From assembly GCF_026000115.1 (NCBI RefSeq), contig NZ_AP026867.1:1209501-1273500 (forward strand): 64,000 nt of DNA, written 5' to 3'. Positions 53,101-63,446 of this stretch are shown piece after piece; positions within the stretch are counted from its first letter, which is position 1, and every line of letters begins with the position of its first letter. The position numbers and the translations under genes were made by a program. The notes under the pieces were generated by a model that did no database searches, was not told the DNA's origin, and saw nothing but the letters and a program-made list of their open reading frames with translations. The DNA is from Aureispira anguillae (GTDB taxonomy: Bacteria > Bacteroidota > Bacteroidia > Chitinophagales > Saprospiraceae).

Positions 53101-53176
53101 GCAAAAAACTATCTCACTAGTGTAACGAACCGACCTCAGGGAGCTCATAAGCGCTAGCGCACTAGCTAATTAACGG
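53101..53176 (-). repeat. 76-bp dispersed repeat, copy 2 (inverted)
   Basis: Reverse complement matches 909-984 at 74 of 76 positions. It begins 17 bp after the serine hydrolase stop. See copy 1. Confidence 0.85.
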
Positions 53177-53333
53177 ACTATTAAAATAGTACAACTAAAA
53201 GGGATTGGTTTATAAGAATCAATACCCTTTTTTTATGAAAATGCCTTATTTTGCAACTATTCAATCTATAAATTATGTTTCTTTTTATGGAGGATGTTTT
53301 CAGATCAAAGAATCAAAAATCAGAATAGTTTTT

Positions 53334-54968
53334 ATGCAAAAGGCAAGCACAAGACGTAGAAAAGCATACGGGGTAGCATTAAGGGTTGGACTTAGTTATT
53401 TGGGGCTCTACCTAGTTGCCAAAATAAGAGGAAAGGCATATTGGTCGGCTCGAATAAAAGAAAAGAATAAAAAAAATGCAGAACGGATTAAGGATGTTAT
53501 GTTGGAGTTGCAGGGGTTGTTTATAAAAGCTGGGCAACTTATTTCTACCTTATCCAATGTCTTGCCAGAAGAATTTAGGGCACCATTAGAACAGTTACAA
53601 GATGATGTTCCTCCACATAATTTTCAAAAAATTGCTGGAGTTATTCAGAGGGAACTAGGAAAACCGATTACGGAAATTTTTACAGCATTTGAAGAACAAC
53701 CCATTGCTGCTGCCTCCATTGGGCAAGCTCACCGAGCTAAAATTGGGGATAAGGATGTTGTGGTAAAAGTACAGCATCCCAAAATTGATGAATTAGCCCA
53801 TGTTGATCTAGCCATTATCAAAAAGCTGGTAAAGTTGGTTGCTCGATTTATGAAAATCAAAGGGATTGAACACCTATATCAACAAGTGGAGCAAATGATA
53901 GAGGAGGAGCTAGATTATTACCAAGAAGCAGAATCAATGCAGCTCATTAAACAAAACTTGGTGGGAGAAACTCAAATTTATATTCCAGCGGTTTATACCG
54001 AATATAGCTCCAAAAGGGTATTGACCATTGAATATTGCGAAGGAGTAAAAGTCAGTGATCTTGACCAAATCCAAGCTTGGGGTCTTGATTTAGGAGCATT
54101 AGCAGAGGCGCTTGTTCAGGTCTATTGTCAGATGATTTTGGTAGATGGTTTTTATCATGCCGATCCACATCCTGGTAATTTATTGGTAAATCAAAAAGGG
54201 CAGTTGATTTTATTGGATTTTGGTGCCGTATCGAAGTTAAGTGATGAAATGAAAAAAGGCATTCCTAAATTGATTCAACATGTTATTGAAAAGGATGCTG
54301 AAGAGATGGTAAAAGTTTTGCGAAAATTAGGATTCATTGCACATGGTGATGATAATGCTAAAATTGCAAAAAAAATGATTGATAAGGTACAAGATTTTGT
54401 AGAGCACGAATTGCAGTTGGATACCTTAAATGTTCAAGATATTAGTGAAGAACAATTAAGAAAGGCGTTTCAGTTGATTAATATAAAAGAAATGACACAG
54501 ATTATGCAGATTCCTAAAGATTGGGTGTTGCTAAATCGGGCAGTTGTATTGGTTAGTGGTGTTGTCTTTTTGCTAAAACCAGATTGGAATCCTATTCATA
54601 CGCTAAAGCCTTATCTCGAACAGGAGTTGATGGGAGGGAAGGGTGGTTTTGCCCAAATGGCGCTTAATTTGGTTCGGACTCAAGTTAGCGCAGCCGTAAC
54701 ACTGCCCGTAGAATTGCAAAAAGTAATTCGAAAAACGAATCAAGGAAAACTAGAGGTAGAAGTTAAGGAACTAAAAGAAGGCTTTAAACAACTGCAAAAG
54801 ATTGGGCAGCAACTCATTTGGTTATTGTTGTTTTTTGCATCCATCTATTTTTATCTCTTATTAGATGCCAAAATGAACTATCCTAATTTATGCCTGTTTT
54901 TTCAATTTTTGGGAGGAGGTTCTTTTTTAGGTTTTGCTTGGACATTGTTACACAATAATGAGACTTGA
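53334..54968 (+). CDS. ABC1/UbiB family atypical kinase
   Basis: Start at ATG 53334; in-frame starts at 53205 and 53235 would add 33-43 residues without family match. Motifs: KAGQLISTLSNVLP (the KxGQ motif), AAASIGQAHRA (alanine-rich loop replacing the glycine-rich loop), VVVKVQHPKI (Lys), EEELDYYQEAE, HADPHPGNLL (catalytic loop) and LLDFGAVSKL (DFG). Two hydrophobic helices near the C-terminus anchor it. UbiB/Coq8 proteins assist quinone lipid biosynthesis by an ATPase-type activity; here it would serve menaquinone or other lipids. Confidence 0.9.
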   Translation: MQKASTRRRKAYGVALRVGLSYLGLYLVAKIRGKAYWSARIKEKNKKNAERIKDVMLELQGLFIKAGQLISTLSNVLPEEFRAPLEQLQDDVPPHNFQKIAGVIQRELGKPITEIFTAFEEQPIAAASIGQAHRAKIGDKDVVVKVQHPKIDELAHVDLAIIKKLVKLVARFMKIKGIEHLYQQVEQMIEEELDYYQEAESMQLIKQNLVGETQIYIPAVYTEYSSKRVLTIEYCEGVKVSDLDQIQAWGLDLGALAEALVQVYCQMILVDGFYHADPHPGNLLVNQKGQLILLDFGAVSKLSDEMKKGIPKLIQHVIEKDAEEMVKVLRKLGFIAHGDDNAKIAKKMIDKVQDFVEHELQLDTLNVQDISEEQLRKAFQLINIKEMTQIMQIPKDWVLLNRAVVLVSGVVFLLKPDWNPIHTLKPYLEQELMGGKGGFAQMALNLVRTQVSAAVTLPVELQKVIRKTNQGKLEVEVKELKEGFKQLQKIGQQLIWLLLFFASIYFYLLLDAKMNYPNLCLFFQFLGGGSFLGFAWTLLHNNET

Positions 54969-55343
54969 TCTATTGGCATTCCTCTATTAATAAATTGATA
55001 ACAAATTCTAAACAATGCGAATGCATATTATACAGATTTTAGGCTGTAGAATATGCATTTTTTTTATTATATTGTGACCTGTTTTATACTCAACAATCAT
55101 AACTATTATCAAAAAGTTGTTTAATAATGGGCTAATTGTATTAAATAGAAGTTATTTGTCCCCTAATTTAACCTTGGTTATTGGTATTTTTTATCGCCGC
55201 AATTTTTATCTTTTTTTACTAAACTGCTCGTTTACAAAATAAAAAGGTGAAAAATCCATGGAGCATTAATAGCAAAAATAGGGCTTCATTTAATTACCCC
55301 ATCTTATTGTTAAGCAACTGCTGAGACACCTAGGAAATTACAT
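54969..55343. other. Intergenic gap after the UbiB gene
   Basis: 375 bp; apart from the terminator at 55020-55066 it is AT-rich spacer leading to the acylase start. No exact -7 box is seen. Confidence 0.4.
55020..55066 (+). terminator. Rho-independent terminator
   Basis: 10-bp outer arms (55020-55029 with 55050-55059) plus an inner 5-bp stem (tacag/ctgta), then a run of nine Ts. Ends the UbiB transcript. Confidence 0.85.
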
Positions 55344-57860
55344 ATGAACTTTTTTAAGTTATTTCTTTCTTTTACCATAACAACACTCTTTATTTGGGTC
55401 TTGGGAAATCCCTACCAAGCAGGAAGCCCCGAACAAATAAGTACGGATGAAAATGGTGAGATGATTACTATTGCTAGCACAGAAAAATTTATTCCTCCCA
55501 TTGGAAAACTATTGAGCCCTTCTCATGGGTTTTGGCAAAATGCAGAAAGCGCAACGCCTTCTTTTGAGACAACCATTTATAATGAGCAACTTTCTGCACC
55601 CGTTGTTGTGAAATACGATGACAGAATGGTACCTCATATTTTTGCTGAAAATTTGGAAGATGCTACTTTTGCCCAAGGCTATGTTACGGCATCTTTGCGT
55701 TTGTGGCAGATGGAGCTACAGACCCATGCTGCTGCTGGACGCTTGGCTGAAATCTTAGGAACAACAGAGAAAGTTCGAAAAATACTGGTAGAAAAAGATT
55801 TAGAGACCAGACGTATTGGTTTGCCTTTAGGAGCCAAGCGATCGATTGAGTTGTGGTCTAAAGATCCTGAAAAATTTAAGGCTTTGGATGCCTATTCAGA
55901 TGGAATTAATGCTTATATCAATTCGTTGTCGTATAGTGATTTGCCTTTGTTTTACAAGTTGCAAAATTATGAACCCGAAATGTGGAGCCCTATCAAAACA
56001 GCTTTGTTGCTTAAAAATATGGGGAGAACATTAACGGAAAGAGAGCATGATTTTGAGTTGACCAATGTATTAAAAAAAATTGGCTTAGAGCAATTTAATA
56101 GCTTATATGCGGAGTACTTTGAAGAACAATCGCCTATTATTTTGGACTCAATGAGCTATCTACAACCATTGGTTGTAGATGAATCCAAACCCATTAATTT
56201 ATATTTGGGAAATACGGAATGGGATAGTTTGGCTAGAGAATATTCTCCAAAGGGCATAGGAAGTAATAACTGGGCGGTATCGGGAGCAAAAACAGCATCT
56301 GGTAAGCCAATTTTATGCAACGATCCGCACCTAAAGTTAAACTTGCCTTCTATTTGGTTTGAGATACAGATTTGTACGCCTGAATTTAACAGCTATGGCG
56401 CTTCTTTGCCTGGTGCTCCTGGAGTGATTTCTGGATTTAATGAAAATATTGCTTGGGGGGTTACCAATGTCAGTCATGATGTAAAAGATTGGTACGCTGT
56501 GCAATGGAAAGATGATAGTAAAACCGAATATTGGTTTGATAGTACCTATAAAAAATCAAGCAGAATCATTGAAGAAATCAAGGTGCGAGGAGCCAATTCT
56601 GTTTTTGATACCATTCTAATGACGCATTTTGGTCCCGTTGCGCATCGTAGTGGAGCGCAAGATTTTGTATTGAGATGGACTTTGCACGATGCTTCAGAGG
56701 AGCCTTTGACTTTTTTGAAATTGATCAAGGGAAAAAACTATGACGATTATAAAGATGCTATTCGTCATTTTGCTTGCCCTGCACAAAATATTGTATTTGC
56801 AGCAAAGGATGGAGACATTGCACTTTGGACGCAGGGTAAACTGCCATTAAGAAAAGAAATGCAAGGTCGTTTTGTACAACAGGGAACGAGTTCTGATGAG
56901 CTTTGGTCTGGATTTATTCCACAGAAAGATATACCACATGAATATAACCCATCCAAAAACTTTGTAGCATCTGCCAATCAACATTCTGTAAATCCTAGTT
57001 TATATCCTTACGATTACTATGGGTATTTTGAGGAGTACCGAGGCCGTTATTTGAACCGCCGTTTGATGGAAATGGAAAACATTACGGTTGAGGATATGAT
57101 GGCACTTCAATACGATTCTTATAGTCTAAAAGCAGAGGATTTTATGGGCTTATTAAAACGTCATATCCAAAAGGGCGCATTAAGAAAGGACGAATTGGAA
57201 ATTTGGCATTTATTAAAAGATTGGGATTATAAATACACACAAGATCAAATAGAACCTACTATTTTTGAAATGTGGTTTGATACCTTAGAATATTTAGTTT
57301 ATGATGAACTAGTTGATTTTAATGAAAAAAATGTAAATAAATCTGCTGATAAAGAGTTGATTAGGCTTCCAGAAGAGTATAATTTATTACATTTGTTAAA
57401 AAGAGATACAACAAATGCAATCATTGATGTTGTAGAAACAACCGAAAAACGAGAAGAAGTTGCCGATGTTATGACACTCGCATTTCAGCGCATCTGTCAG
57501 CATGTTCCCAAGGACGACAATGGGCAAATCTTGACGTGGAAGAATCAACGTGGATCTATTGTACAGCATTTGTCTACGTTACCTGCATTTAGTGTAGATG
57601 ATATTCCCTCAGATGGGCACGGTTCGACTTTAAATGCTTTAACAAAACGCCCAGGACCCTCTTGGAGAATGGTTGTTGAGTTGGGGGAAGAAATAAATGC
57701 TTATGGTATTTATCCTGGTGGACAATCAGAAAACCCAGGAAGTTATTATTATAAGAACATGTTAGACAAGTGGGCAAAGGGAGAACATTATAAGTTGTTA
57801 TTTATGAAGGATAAAGACGCAGCTTCTGACAGAATTGTTTTTACACAGGATTTTAATTAG
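55344..57860 (+). CDS. Penicillin acylase family N-terminal-nucleophile hydrolase
   Basis: 838 residues with a signal-like N-terminus (FKLFLSFTITTLFIWVLG). The precursor has an alpha chain and a beta chain that begins at the autoproteolytic Ser307 in GIGSNNWAVSG, the conserved PF01804 motif, followed by NDPHLKLNLPSIWFE. GINAYINSL is in the alpha chain. Members cleave amide bonds of penicillins, acyl-homoserine lactones or other N-acyl compounds; here the substrate is unknown. Likely periplasmic. Starts 375 bp after UbiB and is followed at 44 bp by the triple-OmpA gene. Confidence 0.93.
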   Translation: MNFFKLFLSFTITTLFIWVLGNPYQAGSPEQISTDENGEMITIASTEKFIPPIGKLLSPSHGFWQNAESATPSFETTIYNEQLSAPVVVKYDDRMVPHIFAENLEDATFAQGYVTASLRLWQMELQTHAAAGRLAEILGTTEKVRKILVEKDLETRRIGLPLGAKRSIELWSKDPEKFKALDAYSDGINAYINSLSYSDLPLFYKLQNYEPEMWSPIKTALLLKNMGRTLTEREHDFELTNVLKKIGLEQFNSLYAEYFEEQSPIILDSMSYLQPLVVDESKPINLYLGNTEWDSLAREYSPKGIGSNNWAVSGAKTASGKPILCNDPHLKLNLPSIWFEIQICTPEFNSYGASLPGAPGVISGFNENIAWGVTNVSHDVKDWYAVQWKDDSKTEYWFDSTYKKSSRIIEEIKVRGANSVFDTILMTHFGPVAHRSGAQDFVLRWTLHDASEEPLTFLKLIKGKNYDDYKDAIRHFACPAQNIVFAAKDGDIALWTQGKLPLRKEMQGRFVQQGTSSDELWSGFIPQKDIPHEYNPSKNFVASANQHSVNPSLYPYDYYGYFEEYRGRYLNRRLMEMENITVEDMMALQYDSYSLKAEDFMGLLKRHIQKGALRKDELEIWHLLKDWDYKYTQDQIEPTIFEMWFDTLEYLVYDELVDFNEKNVNKSADKELIRLPEEYNLLHLLKRDTTNAIIDVVETTEKREEVADVMTLAFQRICQHVPKDDNGQILTWKNQRGSIVQHLSTLPAFSVDDIPSDGHGSTLNALTKRPGPSWRMVVELGEEINAYGIYPGGQSENPGSYYYKNMLDKWAKGEHYKLLFMKDKDAASDRIVFTQDFN

Positions 57861-57904
57861 TGAAGTTGTCAAAGAACCATAACTTTTTTAAAGTAAGGAC
57901 TTAA

Positions 57905-59362
57905 ATGCAAAGAAGAAATAGTTTATATGCACTAATTACAGCTACTGGGCTTGCTGCTTGGATAGCTACAGGCAGCTATTTGTTCTCTGAAAATTGTTGC
58001 GATACAAGTATAGATAGTTACGATGGAACAATAGGTGGAACAATGCTTATTGAAGATGGGAATACCTTTCGTCTTCAAACCAAAAAAACGATTATTTTTC
58101 CTAAAAACAGTGCTAAGCCAATTCTTTATGAAGAGGTCAGCAAAAACCTAATAGAAATTGTCCGTTATATCAAATCAAACCCCATCAAGAAAGTAACCAT
58201 TATGGGCTTGTTTTTGGAGGATGAGTCAGGAGGAGCGAAATTAGGGCGGGAGCGTGCAGATTCTATTCGTCAATTATTTATTAATGCAGGTACGCCCGAA
58301 TATCAAATTGAGATAGAAGCTGGCCAACGAAACGATTTGACGCAAGATGTCAAAAATGAGGCTGTTTTTGGAGCAATTGATTTTATCTTTCATTGTATTG
58401 CACCTTTTGAGGTTAACGATATTTCTAGTTCCTTTAAAATGGAGGTTGCGAACAATCTTGTTTTTAATTATTCAAGTTCTTCTTTGTTATTAGAGTTGCC
58501 TGCTGATATAAAACAAGCCTTGATTGATTTGGCAACTTATTTAAATGACCAGCCCTCTCGAAAATTGATACTGACGGGGTATAATCATCCTGATGAGTTG
58601 AATAAAACAACGTTGGTGAATTTAGGATTGGCAAGAGCCAACTATGTACGCAATCTATTGGTAAATCTGGGGGCTGATGGGCAACAAATAGAAATAAAGG
58701 GAATCGCAGATGAGCGTTTGGCGGTTTTTGAATCGGATTTATACCAGCAGTTTTTGCCAAATGCAATGGGATTTGAATTTGATGTTTTGCCAATTCGATC
58801 TAAAAAATCATTGAGCCGAAAAATAAGTAAGATAGAGAGCGATTTTAAAGAAATGCAGGTTTTTCGCTTTAAGGATTTTGGAGAAGATAAACATAAAATT
58901 ATTATCAATGATAAGTTAAAAACTTACATGAATGATTTAATTTTGTATCTTAGTATAAATAAAAAAGCAAAAATTTACTGTGTAGGACATAGTAATAAAT
59001 TGGCTACAAAAGAGAGCAGTGCTTTAAAAGGAACCGAACGGGCTCAATATGTTCGTGATTTTTTGATCAATCATGGTATCTTGGCAGAAAGAATTGAAAT
59101 TACTACCGCTGCTGATAGCCATCCTTTGGGAGAAGAAACTACCAAATATGGTCAACAAATTAATAGAAGAGTAGATTTATTTATTTCTTACGATGGCACT
59201 AAACCTAGACTATATGCTCTACCTCCAATATCTGCTGAACAAAAAAAGTTAACAACTAAGAAAAAAGTTCAGCAAGATTCGCCTAAGGTGTCTAGTACAA
59301 TTGATTCTAATAAAAGAGGGGAGATACCCTCCATTCGTGAAGAAAAAAATGATTCGCTGTAA
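57905..59362 (+). CDS. Membrane protein with three OmpA-like domains
   Basis: An N-terminal hydrophobic helix (ALITATGLAAWIATGSYLF) anchors it. Three repeats resemble OmpA C-terminal domains: about 55-150 (IIFPKNSAKPILYEEV start, LGRERADSIRQLFINAGTP), about 185-290 (NLVFNYSSSSLLLELP, LGLARANYVRNLLVNLGAD) and about 315-430 (KIYCVGHSNK, TERAQYVRDFLINHGIL, GQQINRRVDLFI). The third is the most canonical, with the N-x-R-V motif. They likely bind peptidoglycan. A basic tail follows. It is 23 bp upstream of a membrane-anchored coiled-coil protein, a probable partner. Confidence 0.85.
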   Translation: MQRRNSLYALITATGLAAWIATGSYLFSENCCDTSIDSYDGTIGGTMLIEDGNTFRLQTKKTIIFPKNSAKPILYEEVSKNLIEIVRYIKSNPIKKVTIMGLFLEDESGGAKLGRERADSIRQLFINAGTPEYQIEIEAGQRNDLTQDVKNEAVFGAIDFIFHCIAPFEVNDISSSFKMEVANNLVFNYSSSSLLLELPADIKQALIDLATYLNDQPSRKLILTGYNHPDELNKTTLVNLGLARANYVRNLLVNLGADGQQIEIKGIADERLAVFESDLYQQFLPNAMGFEFDVLPIRSKKSLSRKISKIESDFKEMQVFRFKDFGEDKHKIIINDKLKTYMNDLILYLSINKKAKIYCVGHSNKLATKESSALKGTERAQYVRDFLINHGILAERIEITTAADSHPLGEETTKYGQQINRRVDLFISYDGTKPRLYALPPISAEQKKLTTKKKVQQDSPKVSSTIDSNKRGEIPSIREEKNDSL

Positions 59363-59385
59363 TTTTTAAATTTTAACACATAAGT

Positions 59386-61314
59386 ATGTCTTGTTGGATA
59401 ATGGTTTTGGGATTTATGATTGGAGCAGCTGTAATGGGATACTTACTAGCTTGGTTCCTTCAGCCTGTTGATGAGACGGCTGCAAAACCATCTGTGAAAG
59501 AAGCTGGCAATAAGGATGAATTAAATAAAAGTAAAGAAGAATCCGAAAAGACTCAGAAAGAGTTGGATAAAATGAAAAAACGGTACGATGAGCTTTACGA
59601 TAGCAAATTGGACGTTGATACGGCTTTAGTAGCTGCTGAATCTACTTTAGATGGTCTGAAACTAGATTATGAACGCTTGGAAAGAGATATGTCGGGAAAC
59701 AACAACCGACACAAGGAGTTGCAGGCGGATTTTGATAATTACAAAGACAAAAAAGAATCGGAAATAAAAGAACTTCGCATCAAAACCAAAAAGGCAAACG
59801 ATGGCTATGAAACCGTAAAGTTTCAATTGGCGAAGTCGAACCGAATTAATGAAAAACTCCAAGAGGGGCTTTTGCAGCTTAAAGAAGAAAATGAAAACTT
59901 GTCGGCTGAATTGGAGGAAGCAAAGGAGGATATGGAAGTTGTTAATGCTTCTATGACAGAATTAAGAACCGATTACAAGGAGTTAAAAGATAAGGCGGAG
60001 GATTATAATTCTAAATTAGAAGAGTGGCAAGATAAATACAAAAATCTCAATTTATCATTGCAGACGGCTGAAGATGAAAAAACTCAACTTTCAAAAACTT
60101 ACGAAAATTATCAAATTACAACGGGGGCTGAAATTGAAAAGTTAGGTGGACATCTAAAGACATTACAGGCTCAATTGGAAGAATCTACTCAATATGCCAA
60201 TGAATATGCAGATGCTTATACTCATCTTGAAGCTAACCAAGAAGAACTAGAAGCAGAACGAAAGGCAGCTTTGGACGAACTGGCACACATTCAGGAACAT
60301 TTTAAGGGGGTAGAGGAAGACTATGAGTTGATCAAAGGAAGGGAAGAAGTCTTAGAGCAACGTTTTTCTTCTTTACAAGAAAAACATTCCGATTTAGAAG
60401 ATGCTTATCACAATACTGTAGAAGAAAAACAGAATCTAGAAACAGCTTACCAAGCCTACAAAGAATCAACGATTGAACAGTATTCTGAATTAGAAAAAGA
60501 GGCTAAGACTTGGGTCGAAAAACTGGAAGCTTCTAATGTTGAAATGTCTCAGCACAAAGAAAAAGCGGCTGAATTGGAGCAGAACAAAAAGCAGCTAATG
60601 CTTGAGTTAGAGAAAGCACGGAAACGTTATGAAAAAGAACTTTCTCTATCAGGAGGTGAATTTGAGGCCTTAAACGATACTTTTGAAGGGCTTAAAGAAC
60701 GGTATTTTGAAGTCAATAAAGAATTGTCTTCTACCAAGTTGGAAAAAGAGCGCATTAATTATGAGCATGAAACATTCCAAGAACAAGTATTGACTGAATT
60801 AGAATTGGTTCGAGGAGAAAATAAAAAATTGAGCAAATCGTTGACAGAACTAAAGGCTGAAAAACGTTTGTTAGAATTGTCCAAGGATGAATTGGCGAAG
60901 CGAGTCAAAAACTTGGAAGAAACAGGGCTAGGATCAACGCCTGATCAGGCTAAATTGATTAAAATTATTACTCGCCTGAGAAAGAATGTAGAGGAGCAGC
61001 AGGAGCAATTTGAAAAAGAAAAAAATGCCTATCAAACTAAAATTGAAACGCTTGAACTCCAATTACAAGAACACAGCAATTCAACTACTGTTCAACAGTT
61101 GATGGCAGAAGAAAAGAAAGATAATCTAAGAAGCATTGCGGGCTTGGGACAAGTAGCCGAAGAAACGCTAAATGATTTTGGAATTTATAGTTTCCAACAA
61201 TTGGCCAATCTTTCCGAAGAAAATAAAGCATTGCTCAGCCAAATTATAGAAAGTCCAACCCAAAAAATAACGCAGTGGGTCGAAAAAGCACAAGAGATGG
61301 CAGAGAAGGTTTAA
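59386..61314 (+). CDS. Membrane-anchored coiled-coil protein
   Basis: A hydrophobic helix (MVLGFMIGAAVMGYLLAWFL) at the N-terminus is followed by a roughly 530-residue charged coiled coil (repeats of Leu every 3-4 residues, Glu/Lys rich). A C-terminal globular piece ends LRSIAGLGQVAEETLNDFGI then FQQLANLSEENKALLSQIIE; this resembles the helix-hairpin-helix-type tail of DUF4332-like proteins. It could be a cell-envelope scaffold or segregation factor. Co-transcribed with the triple-OmpA gene (23-bp gap). Confidence 0.85.
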   Translation: MSCWIMVLGFMIGAAVMGYLLAWFLQPVDETAAKPSVKEAGNKDELNKSKEESEKTQKELDKMKKRYDELYDSKLDVDTALVAAESTLDGLKLDYERLERDMSGNNNRHKELQADFDNYKDKKESEIKELRIKTKKANDGYETVKFQLAKSNRINEKLQEGLLQLKEENENLSAELEEAKEDMEVVNASMTELRTDYKELKDKAEDYNSKLEEWQDKYKNLNLSLQTAEDEKTQLSKTYENYQITTGAEIEKLGGHLKTLQAQLEESTQYANEYADAYTHLEANQEELEAERKAALDELAHIQEHFKGVEEDYELIKGREEVLEQRFSSLQEKHSDLEDAYHNTVEEKQNLETAYQAYKESTIEQYSELEKEAKTWVEKLEASNVEMSQHKEKAAELEQNKKQLMLELEKARKRYEKELSLSGGEFEALNDTFEGLKERYFEVNKELSSTKLEKERINYEHETFQEQVLTELELVRGENKKLSKSLTELKAEKRLLELSKDELAKRVKNLEETGLGSTPDQAKLIKIITRLRKNVEEQQEQFEKEKNAYQTKIETLELQLQEHSNSTTVQQLMAEEKKDNLRSIAGLGQVAEETLNDFGIYSFQQLANLSEENKALLSQIIESPTQKITQWVEKAQEMAEKV

Positions 61315-61343
61315 GCTTCCTCTACTCTTTACTACCTAATTGA

Positions 61344-62024
61344 CTATAATGAAATAACCTGCGCTACCTTCTTTTCTTTAGAATAGGCTCTAGCAACATG
61401 ATCTGCAATTCGGATGGGGTTAGAGATCCGATAGGAAGGAGATAATTGCAAGGTTAAGTCCGAAGCTTGTTCAATGGATATATTGTATCCTGGACTTACA
61501 AAAACAGGTTTAATATCGGTTTGTGTTCTCAATACCGTACCTACCACTTTGTTTTTTAATCGAATTGGAATTGTTGCCCCTCGTTCTGGTGCTAGTGTTC
61601 CTTCATATTTTAATAAGGGGCGTTTGGCGATGCCAATACTTGGGAGGTTGGTTTTAACGCCAATCCAACTTGCAATGCCTAGTTGCCTTGGATGAGCAAT
61701 GCCATGTCCATCAATAAGAATCAACTTAGGGATGATATTTTGTTTTTCTAATATTTTTCGAATGGCTCGGAGAACAGGCGGACCTTCTCTAAAACAGAAA
61801 AAACCAGAAATGTATTCCATTCCAGCTTGTGTTTTTAGAATAAACGTTTGAATGTGTTCTCCATTAAAATAATGAGCAGAAATCGCACAAAAGGCTTGTT
61901 CTCCAACATATTGTATGTCAATGCCAAATAAAATGTCATAGGGAGTAAAATCAAAGGGAGTAGAGGGGATGACTACTTGTTTGGCTAACCATTCTTGTTC
62001 ATCACGCAATAAATCTAGATCCAT
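61344..62024 (-). CDS. nfi: Endonuclease V
   Basis: Start chosen at 62024 (MDLDLLRDEQEWLAKQV, the conserved start); longer frames are not family-like. Motifs: FGIDIQY (first Asp), YISGFFCFREGPPVL, LILIDGHGIAHPRQLGIASWIG and SIGIAKRPL match the EndoV family. It cleaves near deaminated bases (inosine) in DNA, or RNA in some species. 226 residues is standard. It lies 7 bp after the LolD-like ATPase stop on the same strand. Confidence 0.95.
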   Translation of the reverse strand: MDLDLLRDEQEWLAKQVVIPSTPFDFTPYDILFGIDIQYVGEQAFCAISAHYFNGEHIQTFILKTQAGMEYISGFFCFREGPPVLRAIRKILEKQNIIPKLILIDGHGIAHPRQLGIASWIGVKTNLPSIGIAKRPLLKYEGTLAPERGATIPIRLKNKVVGTVLRTQTDIKPVFVSPGYNISIEQASDLTLQLSPSYRISNPIRIADHVARAYSKEKKVAQVISL

Positions 62025-62031
62025 AAATAAC

Positions 62032-62700
62032 TTAACTGTTGATTTGATTGTCAATAATACAACCATCTTTCATGACTAGGGTTCTGTCGCTCATCTTTGC
62101 CAATTCGGGATTGTGTGTAACAATGACAAAGGTTTGTTGATGCTTATCTCTCAATTCAAAAAATAACTCATGAAGCTGTTGAGAGGTTTCTGTGTCTAAA
62201 TTTCCAGAAGGCTCATCCGCTAAAATTACTGCGGGTTCGTTCATCATGGCACGAGCAACGGCTACTCGTTGTTGCTCTCCTCCTGATAGCTCAGAAGGTT
62301 TGTGGTTTATGCGATCTTGAAGCCCTAGATCAGTGAGCAGTTGTTGTGCACGAGCAGTTGCCTCTTTTTCAGATTTTTTTTGGATATAAGCGGGGATACA
62401 AACATTTTCAAGTGCTGTAAATTCAGGCAATAAATGATGGAATTGAAAGACAAAACCAATTTGATTATTGCGGAAAGAAGAAAGCTCTTTTTCAGAAAGG
62501 TTATGAATTGCCACCCCATTAATGTCCAAACTCCCTTCGTCGGGAAAATCTAAGGTGCCAATGATGTGTAGTAAAGTGCTTTTTCCTGCACCAGATTTGC
62601 CAACAATAGAAACAATTTCTCCCTTTTTTATGGCTAAATCAACTCCTTTGAGAACAGTAAGATTTTCGTATGTTTTTTTGATATTTTTTGCGTGTATCAT
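62032..62700 (-). CDS. ABC transporter ATP-binding protein (LolD-like)
   Basis: Start at 62700 ([20 protein letters not shown]); a longer frame to 62763 overlaps the upstream gene. Walker [13 protein letters not shown]-loop [11 protein letters not shown], signature [15 protein letters not shown], Walker [14 protein letters not shown]-loop [11 protein letters not shown]. The 222-residue size and early match to LolD suggest lipoprotein release to the outer membrane with LolC/E, whose genes are not here. A second LolD/MacB-type ATPase lies at 41463. Confidence 0.94.
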   Translation of the reverse strand: MIHAKNIKKTYENLTVLKGVDLAIKKGEIVSIVGKSGAGKSTLLHIIGTLDFPDEGSLDINGVAIHNLSEKELSSFRNNQIGFVFQFHHLLPEFTALENVCIPAYIQKKSEKEATARAQQLLTDLGLQDRINHKPSELSGGEQQRVAVARAMMNEPAVILADEPSGNLDTETSQQLHELFFELRDKHQQTFVIVTHNPELAKMSDRTLVMKDGCIIDNQINS

Positions 62701-62717
62701 TGATGCTTTTTTCAAAC

Positions 62718-63164
62718 TTATAAACTCTGTAAACAGGACATTGCACAGTAGAAAAGAAAACAAACCAACAAGATTCCTGCCAACATCTTTAACAATAAAA
62801 CAGAGAGAATAACGCCAACAATAGTAAGAACAATTTGTAAAATTGTCTTTTTTCCTTCTGAAGCGCTACCCTCTACAGGCTGGTGTTCTCGACGAAGTAT
62901 TTCTGCTTCTGCAATGGCAACGGCATCGGTTCCCCAAGTCGCTGGATTTTTAACAATTTCTAATAATACAGCCATCGAAGCACTTGGGATTTGTGCCAAA
63001 GATAAGCTAGAATCATCAGAAGCGTTTTTTCTTTCTTTTAACAAGAACATAGCAGCAGCAACTTCATTATCGGAAGGCTCTTCAAATCGCCCTGCAATAA
63101 TATCTTTTAATTGATCGTTGCTATAACCCCAAAATTTTTCTTTGTAGTGATTAACGGTATTCAT
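62718..63164 (-). CDS. Small membrane protein, unknown
   Basis: 148 residues: a charged N-terminal region with a repeated helical pattern ([35 protein letters not shown]-like block, [18 protein letters not shown]) and one or two C-terminal hydrophobic helices ([20 protein letters not shown], then [11 protein letters not shown]). No family recognised. It starts the minus-strand operon with the ATPase (17 bp) and endonuclease V. Confidence 0.7.
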   Translation of the reverse strand: MNTVNHYKEKFWGYSNDQLKDIIAGRFEEPSDNEVAAAMFLLKERKNASDDSSLSLAQIPSASMAVLLEIVKNPATWGTDAVAIAEAEILRREHQPVEGSASEGKKTILQIVLTIVGVILSVLLLKMLAGILLVCFLFYCAMSCLQSL

Positions 63165-63446
63165 TGTTATAACAGATTAAAGCTTGCTAAAATAATGTCT
63201 TAGAATTAAGCGAACAAAGGCTAATTCCAATAATAACATACTGCTCTTGTTTATTCCAAAAATAAGAAAATTCTATAGACTTCTCATTACTTTATGAATT
63301 TAACCTGTATTTTCAGCCTATCGAAGGATTGCAAGGTCTAAAATTTAAAACCCAAAATGGTAATAGTTGTCCTATGCGTTCAACGTTCTACACGGTTTAT
63401 CGGACAAAAAAGCATTTAATAAATACAAAATAGACAAATCATAAAG

